Shown piece after piece: positions 11,641 through 22,665 of a DNA stretch of 64,000 nt. Positions within the stretch are counted from its first letter, which is position 1. Each line of letters starts with the position of its first letter. Under the pieces are notes generated by a model. It made no database searches. It was given only the letters and a program-made list of their open reading frames with translations, and was not told the origin of the DNA. Made by a program: the position numbers and the translations under genes. This DNA comes from Warburgia ugandensis (taxonomy: Eukaryota > Streptophyta > Magnoliopsida > Canellales > Canellaceae), in NCBI GenBank assembly GCA_035236585.1, contig CP141132.1:40551880-40615879 (forward strand), in the 5' to 3' direction.

Positions 11641-11870
11641 CATGGGAACCAATGCATACTTTCCACTGCACTTGGGTTCTGATGTAGCATGTTACTTCCG
11701 AGAGAATGCTTTAGTAGTGCTTGCTTATTTTCTACTGCACCTGGGATCCGATGTAGTTCCTTGTTTTTTGGGGAACACCCTAGCAGCCCTTGTCCATTTT
11801 TCACTACATTCGGGATCCAATGTAGCATGTCACTTTCAGGGAATGCCCTAGCCCTAGGGAATGTCAAAAA
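11641..11870 (-). repeat. Tandem repeats in the LINE 5' region (about 60-bp unit)
   Basis: Phrases such as CACTGCACTTGGGTTCTGATGTAGC, CTGCACCTGGGATCCGATGTAG and CTACATTCGGGATCCAATGTAGC recur at about 11665, 11734 and 11802, spaced 67-69 bases. Three to four imperfect units precede the endonuclease in the element's own orientation, like a 5' UTR repeat. Confidence 0.6.
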
Positions 11871-11970
11871 TCGATTCATGCATGGGGTTTGCCATGGGTT
11901 TTACTTGCCGACTGGCACTTGATGCAAAACCCTCCTTTATCTTGGGCTTGGGATCGGTAGTGGTGGAGTT

Positions 11971-11980
11971 AGGAGATATA
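11971..11980. repeat. LINE target-site duplication, right copy
   Basis: AGGAGATATA, the second copy of the LINE target duplication. Host pol sequence resumes here. Confidence 0.85.
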
Positions 11981-12624
11981 AATTATTAATTGTTTTAAAT
12001 GCCTACGTAATTCATTTTGAAATAGTTAAGGAGATGTATGCTAATGAACCCTACGTTGGGCAAATTTTGGAGAACTCTTAAGCATGTTTCTTTTTGGCGT
12101 TTCATTAAGCAAAGATAGTTTTCTCTTTAAGGGTAATCTACATTATATTCCACAATGCTGTCCTAGAGAAGTGATTATTTACGAAGCACATGATGGAGAC
12201 CTTGTTTGTTACTTTGGCAGAGACAACTCTTGCTGTAGTAAGAGATCATTTCTTTTGGCCTGAAATGGCTAAGGATGTTTTCAAACACGTTAAGAGATGT
12301 AGGATATGTGACCTAGCAAAAAATTAACTACAGAACACGGGGTTATACACACCGCTTAGTCTCCTAATTCTCCGTAGGAAGTTAGCATGGATTTCTTTGT
12401 TGACTCCCATGGATGCAACACAAAAACGACTCTATTATGGTCATTGTTGATCAGTTTTCTATGATGGCAAACTTTGTTGCTTGTACAAAGACGATTGATG
12501 CTGCACATGTGGCGGATGTGTATTTCAAAGTAGTTGTGAAACTTCATGGTATCCCCAAAATCGTAACCTTTGATAAAGTAATTAAGTTTGAGTCATTTTT
12601 GGCAGACATTATAGAGGACAATGA
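11981..12624 (+). pseudogene. pol: Integrase remnant of the Ty3/gypsy element
   Basis: After the LINE the host frame resumes with EIVKEMYANEPY at about 12021-12056, the linker before integrase. A zinc-binding HHCC segment follows, with HFFWPEM at about 12246-12266 and CRICDLAK at about 12301-12324. The catalytic core is seen at 12432-12600, with IVDQFSMMANF, then KLHGIPK. The first catalytic Asp is retained in VDQFS; the second position reads TFDK where the family has SDRD. The usual third catalytic Glu is not reached before the 3' LTR, so the core is truncated. Confidence 0.8.
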
Positions 12625-12632
12625 CAAGGGAG
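12625..12632 (+). other. Polypurine tract remnant
   Basis: CAAGGGAG lies directly before the 3' LTR start. Seven of eight bases are purines, the position and type of tract used to prime plus-strand DNA synthesis. Confidence 0.5.
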
Positions 12633-12843
12633 TTTCTAAGGTTTCCTTGTAGATCAAAGAAGATCAATGGCAATCTAAGCGATATACCTTTGGACGGCCT
12701 AGATTGACCTCAAAATCACTTGGAATGTGTGATCACTAGCATGATTGGTCATGGATGTGATGACGTCGTCAACTGGTTTCAATAGTTCAGATTTTTCAAA
12801 AATGACATTTTTGTTCCAATTCAACTAAATGCCTACTTTTGAC

Positions 12844-12854
12844 ATTTATTGGAC
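12844..12854. repeat. SINE-pair target-site duplication, left copy
   Basis: ATTTATTGGAC, identical to 13123-13133. Confidence 0.85.
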
Positions 12855-13019
12855 AAAAAAAAAGGGCAGCCCCGGTGCACAAAGCCCCCGTCTATGTGCG
12901 GTCTAGGGAAGGGGCGGGCCACAATAGCTTAAAATAGGCAGCCTTACCATGTATTTTTACAAGAGGCTGATTCCACACCTTGAACCCGTGACCTCAAGGT
13001 CACATGACGACAGCTCTTG
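12855..13019 (-). mobile_element. Au-like SINE, minus-oriented half of an inverted pair
   Basis: An A run at 12855-12863 followed by GGGCAGCC is the reverse complement of the SINE 3' end. It continues through the reversed B box at 12977-12986 to about 13013. The first 20-odd bases of the element, including the A box, are missing. At the CTCTTG stretch (13014-13019) the sequence switches into the opposite orientation. Confidence 0.85.
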
Positions 13020-13122
13020 AAAAATATGCAAGGTAAGGCTGCCTACTTTAAGCCATTGTGGCCTGCCCCTTCCCCGGACCCCGCATAGGCGGAAGCTTCG
13101 TGCACCGCGGCTGCCCTTTACT
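13014..13122 (+). mobile_element. Au-like SINE, plus-oriented 3' half of the inverted pair
   Basis: Beginning at CTCTTG and running through GGTAAGGCTGCC and CCCCGGACCCCGCATAGG to GGCTGCCCTTT, this is the 3' 105 bp of the SINE in + orientation. It has no B box or A box. It is flanked on the right by the second copy of the target duplication. Confidence 0.85.
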
Positions 13123-13133
13123 ATTTATTGGAC
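13123..13133. repeat. SINE-pair target-site duplication, right copy
   Basis: ATTTATTGGAC, an 11-base exact match to the left copy, so both SINE halves entered as one insertion. Confidence 0.85.
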
Positions 13134-13555
13134 GTCTAGGATCAAATCTTGAGGACTGCATGGTCCATGGACATGTTAGATACATGCCTTGGAAGTCAAG
13201 CATTGACCAGTCAAGAGTTTCTAAAGCTTGAAGAGTAAAAAATGCCTCCCTTAGATGTTACTTGGTTAAGGAGCCAAGGTTTTGACCAGTCAAAGATAGA
13301 AACTCCTTTGATTTCGAAAGTCCTTGCTAGGGAAGTCTATGAGCTTAGAAACTTGGTGATGTGTCTTGTATGAAATTAAAAATTGCTTGAATGTAATTAG
13401 TAACTACCCAATGAGGCTTTAGCAATGTTCAAGATTATAAAGTCATGGAGGGAAAGAGCTACATATTTAGAAACCTATGTAGACTAAGCAACTATTGTAT
13501 TTAGAAGGTTTCTTTGTAGCTTGTAATTAGCTAATATGGGAGGGTTGTTCCCATC

Positions 13556-13565
13556 TATAAATACC
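13556..13565 (+). promoter_or_regulatory. LTR TATA box (3' LTR)
   Basis: TATAAATACC, matching the 5' LTR copy. Confidence 0.55.
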
Positions 13566-14060
13566 GTAGAATACAACAAGTGAGAGGAGGTTAGTTCAAG
13601 TTTAATTCAAGCATAAAAAGGATGTTTTTTTCCTAATGCTTTGTGACGTTTTTTTCAGAGTGGAATTTTGTATGTGTTTTCCATTAAAGCTAAGATAGGC
13701 GTGATGCATCTTAAGCTTTGTGTTTCTGTATCCATTTGTGTTTCTGTATCACTTGGTGGATTCCTTGTGTGATGAGACGTGTTTAGCTTTGTATGCTCAA
13801 GGTGGTGAGATCTGTATCCTTGTGGAAGTGAGCTAGATTCCATCCTAAAAGATTTTTGTCTCTTGGCAGTGGAATTGTATCTAATTGTGAACTTTCTTGT
13901 GCTTGAACACTATGGCAATGATATTGTATCCGTAATAAACTAATCTCAGTCTTAGTTTGTGGTAGTGATTTTTGTATCCACAAGAAATATTGGATGTTTT
14001 TATCATTACTTAAGTCACTGATTCTGCATGTTTCTTTTAGTAACCGGTTATCCAGTGTCA

Positions 14061-14700
14061 AGATGGGCTATATATCTATTAGTGGTACTTGAGCTGATTT
14101 GACATGAAGTGATATCTCGTCTCTCTGTTAGTGGTGCTTGAGATGATTGGAGATGGAAACTGTCTCATTTCAGCTTGCTTTTAGTGGTGCTTGAAATGAG
14201 ATGTTGGTGCTTGAAATGAGATGAAAATCCCCTCCTCTCAGCTTAGTGTTAGTGGTACTTGAGACGAGATCAGAAATCCCAATCTCAACCCAGCTCACTA
14301 TTAGTGGTTTGCATCACTTCCATCTTATCCCATCCATCCCATTTCATTCCTAGAAGAGAGCCATTTCTTCCCTCAACCCTGTATTTTGCTTGAGATGGAA
14401 ATGAGCGATATCTTGTCATCTTAACCCATCTTCTCCAACTCATTAGCCATCTGATCCCAATCCATCTCCAACTCATTGCGGCCCTGCTTAAGTGATATTT
14501 ACAGCCATATCACTTCTCATGCCAAATTTGGCTCGTCTCAAGCCAGCTCATGTCATCTCCAGTCAGATTTAATTTCAAGTCAGACATATATACATCTGTA
14601 CCCACCCCCACCCACACGTATTTATGTATGTAGGTATGAATGGATGTGGATATGTTTTTTTTTTTTTTTTGGTGGGGGGTTGTGTCTCATTTCAAGTCAG
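14061..14700. repeat. Degenerate TTAGTGGTRCTTGAGATGA repeat cluster and flank
   Basis: The phrase TTAGTGGT followed by a CTTGAGA/CTTGAAA-type stretch recurs at about 14079, 14128, 14180, 14248 and (partly) 14301, with an extra partial at 14203. Spacing is roughly 50-65 bases. No gene is seen; a 16-T run lies at 14655-14670. Confidence 0.55.

Positions 14701-14702
<2 letters not shown>

Positions 14703-14768
<66 letters not shown>
14703..14768. repeat. CA dinucleotide microsatellite, 33 units
   Basis: Uninterrupted CA repeats. The open frames that run through it are artefacts of the repeat. Confidence 0.97.
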
Positions 14769-14771
<3 letters not shown>

Positions 14772-17700
14772 GGAGCTGATATCTGCACACCAATTTTTGA
14801 TTGGCGTATGGATGATTTTGTTGTCTAGCAAGCTTGGCAAGACTTGAACTTTCTTAGCCCTGTTCTACTGTTTTTTCTTCCTTTCTTTTCTTCTTCTTCT
14901 TTGTTTAATGCTTTAACATATAGAAAAGCAAATAGAAAGTGTAACATCAAGAGAGAGAGAGGGGTGTAATGAGAATCTATTGCAGCTGGAAAGTCAAATC
15001 TACTTATTTTAAGAAAATTGGGAACACAACTAGTCTCAGATTCTAAGTTTAGGATTAGAAATGATTGATCTAAACTGTTCCTTTGTTTTGTTTTTTGGTT
15101 AGTTTGGCATCGCCAAAAATCTCACCAGTAACTGGATGATGGTAGCACAGAGCAATTGAAGAGCTATTGTCTTGATATACCATTGTAATTTTGTACATGC
15201 CTAATTCATGATAGAAACTAGCAGACAAATGGTCTGGATATTTAGGTTGTTAAATGGATGGCCTCAGTTGTATATCCGCTGTCCATCATTAGGAAAGACA
15301 TCAATTGACATTGCATGATTAGATCATCATGCCATCCTAGTCCTGCACATGCTAAACGACAGGTGAGGACCACATGGGTTGGTGATGTAAGCCGTTCACT
15401 TTTTAAATCAGATAAGAGATAGGGCAAATCTCCTCAATTAAATGAATTTAACAGTTTGATCTTGCACTTAAGATATCTGTACCTATTTTTCTTCCAGCCT
15501 TCTGTACCGATCCATCTTCTACTACAGTTGATTAGTGGTGAGGATCAGTGGAATTTTGTTTTCTGGGCATACCTTACGACTAGGGAAAAAAATGAGAAGT
15601 TTTGATTTAACGAAGTCCAGGATCCTCAGATAGCTTGGAGTTGGACACTTGCAAATACCTGCATGAATCTACATGTGACATACAAAAATGGGATATTATT
15701 GAAGAAGAAAAGAAGGAAGTAGAGAAAGGGAAACTGATTAAAATAAAAATCAGGGTCAAAAGAAAATTTAACTAATATTCAGTGAAGGGTTGAGGATTTT
15801 GGATGAAATAACAGGATCAAATGGCTACTGAAAAATTGCCAGTAAGCAGATTTTCTAACAACAAAAGGGTTTCCCAATGGAACCAAATGCTTGGAACAAA
15901 GAAAGAAGATGTATCTATCAGGGTTTGGGAGATCTCCAGAAATGTTGTGGGGATTTGCAGGATTTACAGGCAGTTTTCTGGGAGACTTGTAGTTATAGCT
16001 GGATTGAGAGAGATGAAGACCAAAATAAGCAGGAAACCTCAGAAAAGAAAAGAGAAGAGGAACGGAAATCTCAGGGGCACAACCAGGGACCTGCAAATCA
16101 TTGCCAGGTATACTATAATTTGGGTTGGCACTCACTAGCTGACAAATCCTTCTGCATGCCTATAAAAAAATGGGCACACAAATATCAGCTCCCTACACAC
16201 ATTTGGTGAGCCCACATCACTTTTATCTCATGCATAGTGGTGATAATGTATAGATCTGGGTCATCCACCATGTTGGTAATGGATAGGCTAAATGCATAAT
16301 TTCATGCTCATTGAATGCTTTCAGCATATGTTTCTTTGAGCTGTGAAAATCATGACGGTCGATTTCTGAAAAAAGTTCAGTCATTCATTTTTTGTGGGTT
16401 ACCTAATTTTTGTCCTCCGAACATGATGAGCAGATTAGATCTTCCAAACAAAAGAGGAGAAGGGTGGTGTGGACTTCTTGCAAGCTTTTGAGCGTGGAAT
16501 CCTACTGGAATTCTCTCTATATATACACACAATACAAACACTGTATCCTCACCTTCAGTGCCTGGAATGGTTAAAATAATCTAAAGAAGATGACCAAAGC
16601 AATACTTCGAGGGTGCAGCAATGGTCAAAAAGATGGCTGATTCTTCCTGCTCTTGTTTGCTTTCTGCGAAAAATTACTGCATATCCACCTGCTTTTACTA
16701 GGCTTCTACAGCAAAATACAGCCATTGTGGGTCGACACATCAAATAGACAAAGGTTGGGTTAAAACTCTACACCAATTGTTTGTCAAGAAGTAATTGGCC
16801 AACCAGTATTGTTTTTACTAAATGATGAGAAGGGGATGATTGTTTTGGCATCTCTGTCCTAGAAGTGGGAGAGCAGCAGAGCTCATGCTTTGTAGATGGG
16901 GCTCAAAATCATAAATTGTCTGCCAATTTACCTTGCTTTTGATTATTGAATACAATTCTAATAATGTGCTGTCTTGAATGCGCTTCCCGATGAAGGTGAT
17001 TCAAGAAGCTTTTTAGATCCTGGGTTATAGGCAATTTGAACTGCAGGCGCTCAGAGTTTTAATTGTATCTTGTCTGGCTCTGCTTGAAGTTGTTTTACAG
17101 TTTCATAGTAAGGGGTGTTTTGGAGGTTGATCCTGAGCCCACCAATGTTGGCTTCTGTTTTTTGCCTGTTTACCATTTTTTTGCATGCTTTTCTCTTATT
17201 GTGTGGTGTTCAGGTAAGATTATCTTTGTTTCTATTCCTCTGTATTAGTTTGTTTCTTTATATCTCACCACCCTTCAAGAAAAATACCAAATAGTTACGG
17301 GTTTGGTAGTCGGTATTTTGGCCACTCTACTAGGCAACTAAAAGAGTGCCATCAGCAAGAAATGAAAGGAGACTTGGCTAGAAATAACATCAGGAAGTGG
17401 AGCCTACTGTGAAATTTGACAGTCGTTGTGAGATCATATACTGCTGAGAATTGTGTCTGAATTACAAGGGAAGAATATGGGTAAGGGAACCTGGAAACGC
17501 TCTGTTCCTTTCTGTCTGGTGATTCTCTATGTACATAGATCAGGGCTTGTTAACATTTTGGCTTCTTCCCCTTTAAACTTTTCAGTAAGGGGTTCTTCTC
17601 TTCTTGCACGTGTCTTGTTATGAAGGATTGATCGCCAGGGTTAAAAGTGCTTGGCACTATTCAAACGAACATCTGAATCTAGATCTTCTCAAACGCCTTG

Positions 17701-18477
17701 AACTGGAGCTTTTTGCTTTAGTGTGCATGTTGGAATATCTGTCATAAGGTTTGTGGTTGTCTATGTAATCCTGCTTCCACAAGAGCGTCATTTAGATGTG
17801 TTTAGAAAATAAGATATAATATGTACGCATAGGAGTAGCAGCAGTTGTTCAAATCAAAAGATCCTTCTATTCCTTGGGTAAGGGGAGAATTCATGGCTGC
17901 GTATCACTCTCAGAGCATTTACTACTGATCAGGGCAGGTCCTTCTTGTAGGAAATCAATTACCAGTCATGACCGAGTACTTGCATTAATGGAAAATCAAT
18001 TGTTGAAGAGCTAAATACTAGTGACCCTAATGCAGCCATCAGTGTGGATGGAATTTAGGGAGTAAAATCAGAGGATCTGGTGTAGAGTGTAGTGGACCAA
18101 GTGAAAGTACGTATGGCGTACCTGAAAAGAGTTTGTACAAAGCTTGCTTTAAGTACAACAGAGCAAAGTTTTCTTAGGCCATTCTAGGAATCAAAGGTTA
18201 TAAAATGTAGCCTATTCGATCTTCTATCAGTCTTATTATACTGCTGAAACATTTCCTCCATTATATGTCAACGTGGTTGCCGGAAAGATGGAGGTAGATC
18301 GATTTTAGATATGTAATCTGTCTGGATCTGTTTCCTTTGGTTGGAATTTTTAGCAAACTTAATGATATGATAAATCTCTTATAAAAACTAGTAGGATTGG
18401 TGATCATTGCAGGATAAATGTATGTTGGACATATAGATCTTGTTTCACTGATCATCATCATCATGTGTTGCCAACAG
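14769..18477. other. Lower-repeat DNA, possible intron or 5' region of the exon at 18478
   Basis: Compared with its surroundings this stretch is less repetitive and visibly richer in G+C. It has no transposon signature that I recognise. Overlapping open frames at 15779-16209 exist on both strands in three phases, but none has a domain, and the overlap itself argues against coding. It may hold introns or untranslated sequence of the gene whose last exon follows, but I could not define any other exon. Confidence 0.4.
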
Positions 18478-18843
18478 GTGGTGATGGCTATGAAGTCTGC
18501 TGGTGGAGATGCTGCTGTATTTCAGACATTGCACCGGGCACGTGAGCTCTACAGAAACAAATTGCAAGCAAATGCTGCTGCAGATGAGCTGGCTTCCTTA
18601 TTTGCTGAGTGTGCTATTGCTGAAGCACAGCCGGTGAGGTCTGAAGTACTGCCATGTGAAACAAGGAGGGAACTTACGATGCCTGATACTGATGGAACAT
18701 CTATACTGGCACAAACTGGAAGGCAACAAGTAATGCTGGATGCTTTTTCAGATGGAAGCAGTTTCATCTGCTTACAGTGCGGAGGCCTTGTAAGTAATCT
18801 ACGAAAGGAGGAGCACCTGGCACACTGGTGCAGCCCAATCTGA
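18478..18843 (+). CDS. Terminal exon of a host gene, C-terminal C2HC zinc-finger-like protein
   Basis: A clean 121-codon frame ends at TGA 18841-18843. It starts after a good splice acceptor (TGTTGCCAACAG, ending 18477), although the same frame runs back to an ATG at 18418, just after another possible acceptor (CATTGCAG). The protein has an Ala/Leu-rich helical part (residues about 4-50: [11 protein letters not shown], then [16 protein letters not shown]), a polar middle, and at the very end CLQCGG...HLAHWC. That is C-x2-C-x11-H-x4-C, close to the ubiquitin-binding UBZ4 pattern, which has H-x3-C. Codon use is balanced and there are no stops, in contrast to the transposons around it. I do not recognise the family; a role in ubiquitin or protein binding is only suggested by the finger. 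Upstream exons were not identified. Confidence 0.6.
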   Translation: MVMAMKSAGGDAAVFQTLHRARELYRNKLQANAAADELASLFAECAIAEAQPVRSEVLPCETRRELTMPDTDGTSILAQTGRQQVMLDAFSDGSSFICLQCGGLVSNLRKEEHLAHWCSPI

Positions 18844-21157
18844 TGCTCGGAGTTATATACTTGATGGGCAATTCAATTTGGTTCCTGCTGTACATTACTC
18901 TTAATCATGTATATGATCATGTTATTGTATTGGTTGCCTGACTACCTATCTAGTTAATAGTAGCATCACCTGTTTGAACAAAAATTATGATATTGAATGG
19001 ATAGAAACATATGCGTTGTGCCTTGAGACCAGAAATCATCATTTTTGCCATGGAAAGAAATCATCTGACGGTTACAAATGATCAGTGTTTGGAGGCTTCT
19101 AGATGGATATTAGCTTTTTCAGTTAAAAATTTGGCAAGAGTCATCCAATGGTTATGAAATTTTATATCTAGCCAATCCAAAGGCACAAAAGACATGATAA
19201 ATGGATCTGATCATTCAAGGGAGGCCTTCAGGTAGGTACTTTCTTCTTTGCGTTTGGAAACATTTCTGAAATTTGATTGGTGTAGGGCTACGTACCTATT
19301 ATTTTTACCCATCTAATGGGTTAGATTTTGAATGATCCAGACTGTTTGTAATGTTGTCCTTAAAACTTAGATGGATAAATGATCTAAAATTTAATGATAT
19401 CATTCCCGCAGTTGCTACTTTTAGTTCAAAGATGGATGGTGAATCCTTTTGCCATTAATTTTACAACTAAAGAAAGCAGGCAGTGGTTGGGATCATTTAG
19501 ACTTTAGATTGTGGCCCATCAAATTCAAGGACAACAGTATAGGCCTGGACTTTGGGTCCTAGCTCAACTAACTCAAGGAAAAGATTTTAAAAAGCTGGAA
19601 TGACTTGGGAGTTATAGTCATCTGTGACATTTAATAGGGGCTCATTAAAAAAACCGAGGGGCATACGTACGTACATTTGTACCTATATATTTGTGCCTGT
19701 ATGTGCTATGTGAACATTGATCAAATTTATTAATCTCGGGCCAATCTCACCATGCTGATTTTGCCCTAGTTGTAATATATGTATGGTCAAATCCACAGAG
19801 GATATAGTGAGAAAATGAAGCACCAACGTTGAGAGAGAAAACATATTCTTAATCTAAATGTGAATTGCTAGAATTAAGGTCACCTATTTTTATATTAGAT
19901 CTACCACTTATTATTTTATTTTTAACTCAATAATCAAATTGAAACTACAATTACCAACTTGAAAAATATTTTCTTTGGAAAATTAATTTAGAAAATTTTA
20001 AACATTAAAAACTAGATAATTCATCAATTTCTAAGCATTTCATGTAAAACCTAATTATATTGAATCAAAGATCAATTCCAAGTATCCATTATGAAAAGTA
20101 ATAATATAAATTAGAAAAATGTACCAAGGATGAAATTATATTTTTCAAATTAATTTAATTTTCTATGACAATTTAAAACATTGAAAATTTCATAAGTGGT
20201 GTTTCTAACTAAAAATAAGATCACTTTAATCCTAGGCAAAAGAAAACTAGCTTAGCATGATTCCTAATTTTATTCTAGAAAATATGAAAAATAACTAAAA
20301 ATTTAAAATTTTTATAATTAACTACTTTGTAAACATGAATTATAATTGGCCAATAATAATATAAAATAGATCCTATTCATGAATTATCTAATTTTTTTTC
20401 AAATTAAAATACCAATGCAACACCTCTCATTGCATCATGTGCTATCACGCACATGCGACACTAGCTAACCACATTTTCTTATCTCCAATCTCTATTTACA
20501 ATCCATGGTTAGTCAAAATCCATGAATATTTTAACCAACTTTGGGCATTGATTTCTTCTACTTTTTGATAGAATTTTTTAATAAAACTTGGTACCTAGAA
20601 TAATTTGGTAGGAATAAATTTAATTATATAGTTAGATTTCAAATAAATATAATATAAATAAAGATATTCAATCACATATTGGCTGCTCACCAACTTGCAC
20701 AATTGTACCTTTCAAGTTCATTTAAAGAAATTAAACTAATCAAATGGTAATTTTTAACTAAAAATTAATACCAAACTATTTCTAACTTCAATTAAAACAT
20801 TATCAATAGTTTGAATCAATAAAAAATACAAAAACTAAACCAAACTAAAGGTGCAAAACACAAGCAAAGTACTATCAACTTTCATGCGAACAATTTCACC
20901 TAGCTATCTTTGATCACTTTGATAAACACATTTTTTTTTGAATAAAATTAAAAATTAATACACATGGGCCTTCTTCTCCTTGATGTCTTCTATCCAAAAA
21001 AAAAAAAAAAAAATTTAGAAAATTTTGTCTTGTATCAAAGCAGGAATTGACGTGCGAAGTATCCCTGTTCACCAATTCCAAATAAAAAACAAAAATGTAA
21101 GCTCTTTCAGCTGCATATGTTTAGGCCTCTGTTTTCTCTGCCTCTTCAGTTGTTTCT

Positions 21158-21192
21158 TATCCTATTGATTCAGTAACTGATTCAATAGGATA
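21158..21192. repeat. Short hairpin, 16-bp stem with 3-base loop
   Basis: The left arm begins TATCCTATTGATTCAG and the right arm CTGATTCAATAGGATA. Fifteen of sixteen positions pair around a TAA loop. The single mismatch is in the middle of the stem. Confidence 0.8.
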
Positions 21193-22253
21193 TTTAGATG
21201 TTCTCGAATCATTCGGTGTTTCATCATCTCTATTGCAAATAGAATTAAAGGAGCACTTCACTTGAAAGAGGGGAAATTCTAACCAAAAGCTTTTTGCAGA
21301 GAGTAAATTCATAGTGATATATAATCAGAGGTCTTCTAGATAGATCTAGACCATTTAATGCTAGATGATGCTTGATTTTCTTCAATAGGCCACTTATCTC
21401 GGAATCCTTAGATTATTTATAATTAGAAATTGTTGAAACTTGACCCATTTTGTCTTGATTCAATTTGGATCATCCTATTCATATCGAATTGATTGTAGCC
21501 TTCTATTTCAATCTAAGCTTGATTGGAGTTCCAAAATGTTGATTGGCTTGATCTAATCAATTGATCTCGATGTACCACCTATAAAACATAGAAAAAGACC
21601 TAATTAGTATTATTTTACAAGTACTTTGTGCATATTACCTCGGATCTTCATCTAACCCTAAAAAATAATCAATTTATGGTTAGATTTTAAAATTTTCAAA
21701 TGATATATTTTTCATATAAATTTCTAAATAATGTCCTAAAAATATATCAAATGTCATGCTAAATAAGGATAATTTATAAAAAAAAATGGACACTTAACAT
21801 TCGCTATTGAAAATACTTGAGGATCTACTAAATGAGCATGATTCTTCTGTAATGAAGCTCATTGATAGGTATATCTCATATTCATTTGGGATCCCGCTTA
21901 AGGTTGGACTGAAATGTATAAGCCTGTCAATTTAGATGACAATTAATTCTTCTTAGGAAGCCAATAAATGGAGTGTTGCTACCTAAATTAAAGTATTTAA
22001 GATAGAAAAGATTATCAATAGGATGCTTATAAGAAAACTTAGAGACCTATGAGAGTGGTGCCTCAATTAAAGGCAATAAAAGTGAAGAAAGAAAAAAAGA
22101 TTATAAAATAATCTCCTGAAAACATAAAAAAGAAGAAAAATGATAAATGAATTTTTTCCCCTTATTTATATTTATGCACAAAACATTTCTTATTCACCCT
22201 TTTCTTCTTTTTCCTTAAAAGATTATTTCAAAAAGAAGAAAAAGCCAAACTAC

Positions 22254-22293
22254 ATCACACGCACGCACGCGCGCGCGCACACACACACACACA
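22254..22293. repeat. CA/CG compound microsatellite
   Basis: CACACGCACGC passes into a GC-alternating run and then a CA run. It is an alternating purine-pyrimidine tract of about 40 bases. Confidence 0.9.
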
Positions 22294-22477
22294 TTTATGC
22301 CTTTAAATAGATAGATGATCTTTGAGATTTTTTGCACCACACGCTAACTACATTACATCGTTAGACAATCATTCCTAAAATCATTGATGATTATATAAAG
22401 ACAAATTTTATATGGACTAATTTTGTCCCACCTTTAGTTGATCAGACCATTCAGTTTGCTTGGCCTCATAAATTAGC

Positions 22478-22665
22478 TAAACACTACAACATTATAATGA
22501 CTATCTATTTTTTCAAAAACTAGTAACTAGAAGCATTCATTGGGCATAAATTTTATCAGTAATTGATTAAATTATCTAAACACTAAAAAATCATAATGAC
22601 TATTAATTTTTTCAAAAGCTAATAGCTTGAACCATCCAATAGGCATGAATTCTACCAAGAACTTG
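22478..22665. repeat. Tandem duplication, about 98-bp unit, two diverged copies
   Basis: Copy one starts TAAACACTACAACATTATAATGAC at 22478, copy two TAAACACTAAAAAATCATAATGAC at 22576. Both continue with a TATTTTTTCAAAA stretch and a GGCATRAATT phrase. No gene is visible. Confidence 0.65.

Larger units (their letters stand above)
8843..11970 (-). mobile_element. RTE-clade LINE, near full length, inserted in the Ty3/gypsy element
   Basis: About 3.1 kb of minus-strand non-LTR retrotransposon. Its 3' end lies at low coordinates and finishes in a GAT-type simple repeat (8851-8877), as RTE elements do, rather than in poly(A). A 10-bp target duplication AGGAGATATA flanks it at 8833-8842 and 11971-11980. 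The minus strand gives, from high to low coordinates, an apurinic endonuclease remnant, a reverse transcriptase and a C-terminal segment. All are split by stops. Length and presence of the endonuclease start suggest little or no 5' truncation. Confidence 0.85.
5114..14060 (+). mobile_element. Ty3/gypsy LTR retrotransposon, degenerate, with nested LINE and SINE insertions
   Basis: The element has two LTRs (5114-6004 and 12633-14060), a primer-binding site complementary to initiator-Met tRNA right after the 5' LTR, and internal pieces in the order gag, protease, reverse transcriptase, RNase H, integrase. That order (integrase last) is diagnostic of Ty3/gypsy. Every domain carries stops or frameshifts. 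A LINE separates RNase H from integrase and a SINE pair lies in the 3' LTR; removing both leaves about 5.5 kb. The five bases flanking the element (agcag on the left, agatg on the right) do not form a clean duplication, which fits an old insertion. Confidence 0.85.
12633..14060 (+). repeat. 3' LTR of the Ty3/gypsy element, enlarged by a SINE-pair insertion
   Basis: It begins TTTCTAAGG (the expected first TG is mutated) and ends GTGTCA, like the 5' LTR. Without the SINE pair and its duplicated target it is about 1.15 kb, so it is the more complete LTR copy. A TATA box lies at 13556-13565. Confidence 0.85.

Noticed and set aside
5109..14065. 5-bp target duplication of the Ty3/gypsy element
   Set aside because: agcag and agatg match at only three of five positions.
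14476..14847. Open frames of 123 and 62 codons
   Set aside because: They exist only because the CA repeat is read as Thr-His; no other coding signal.
15779..16209. Three overlapping open frames of 105-118 codons on both strands
   Set aside because: No domain in any of them and mutual overlap; more likely noncoding sequence low in stops.
18549..18767. Minus-strand open frame under the 18478 exon
   Set aside because: Antisense shadow of the better + strand frame.
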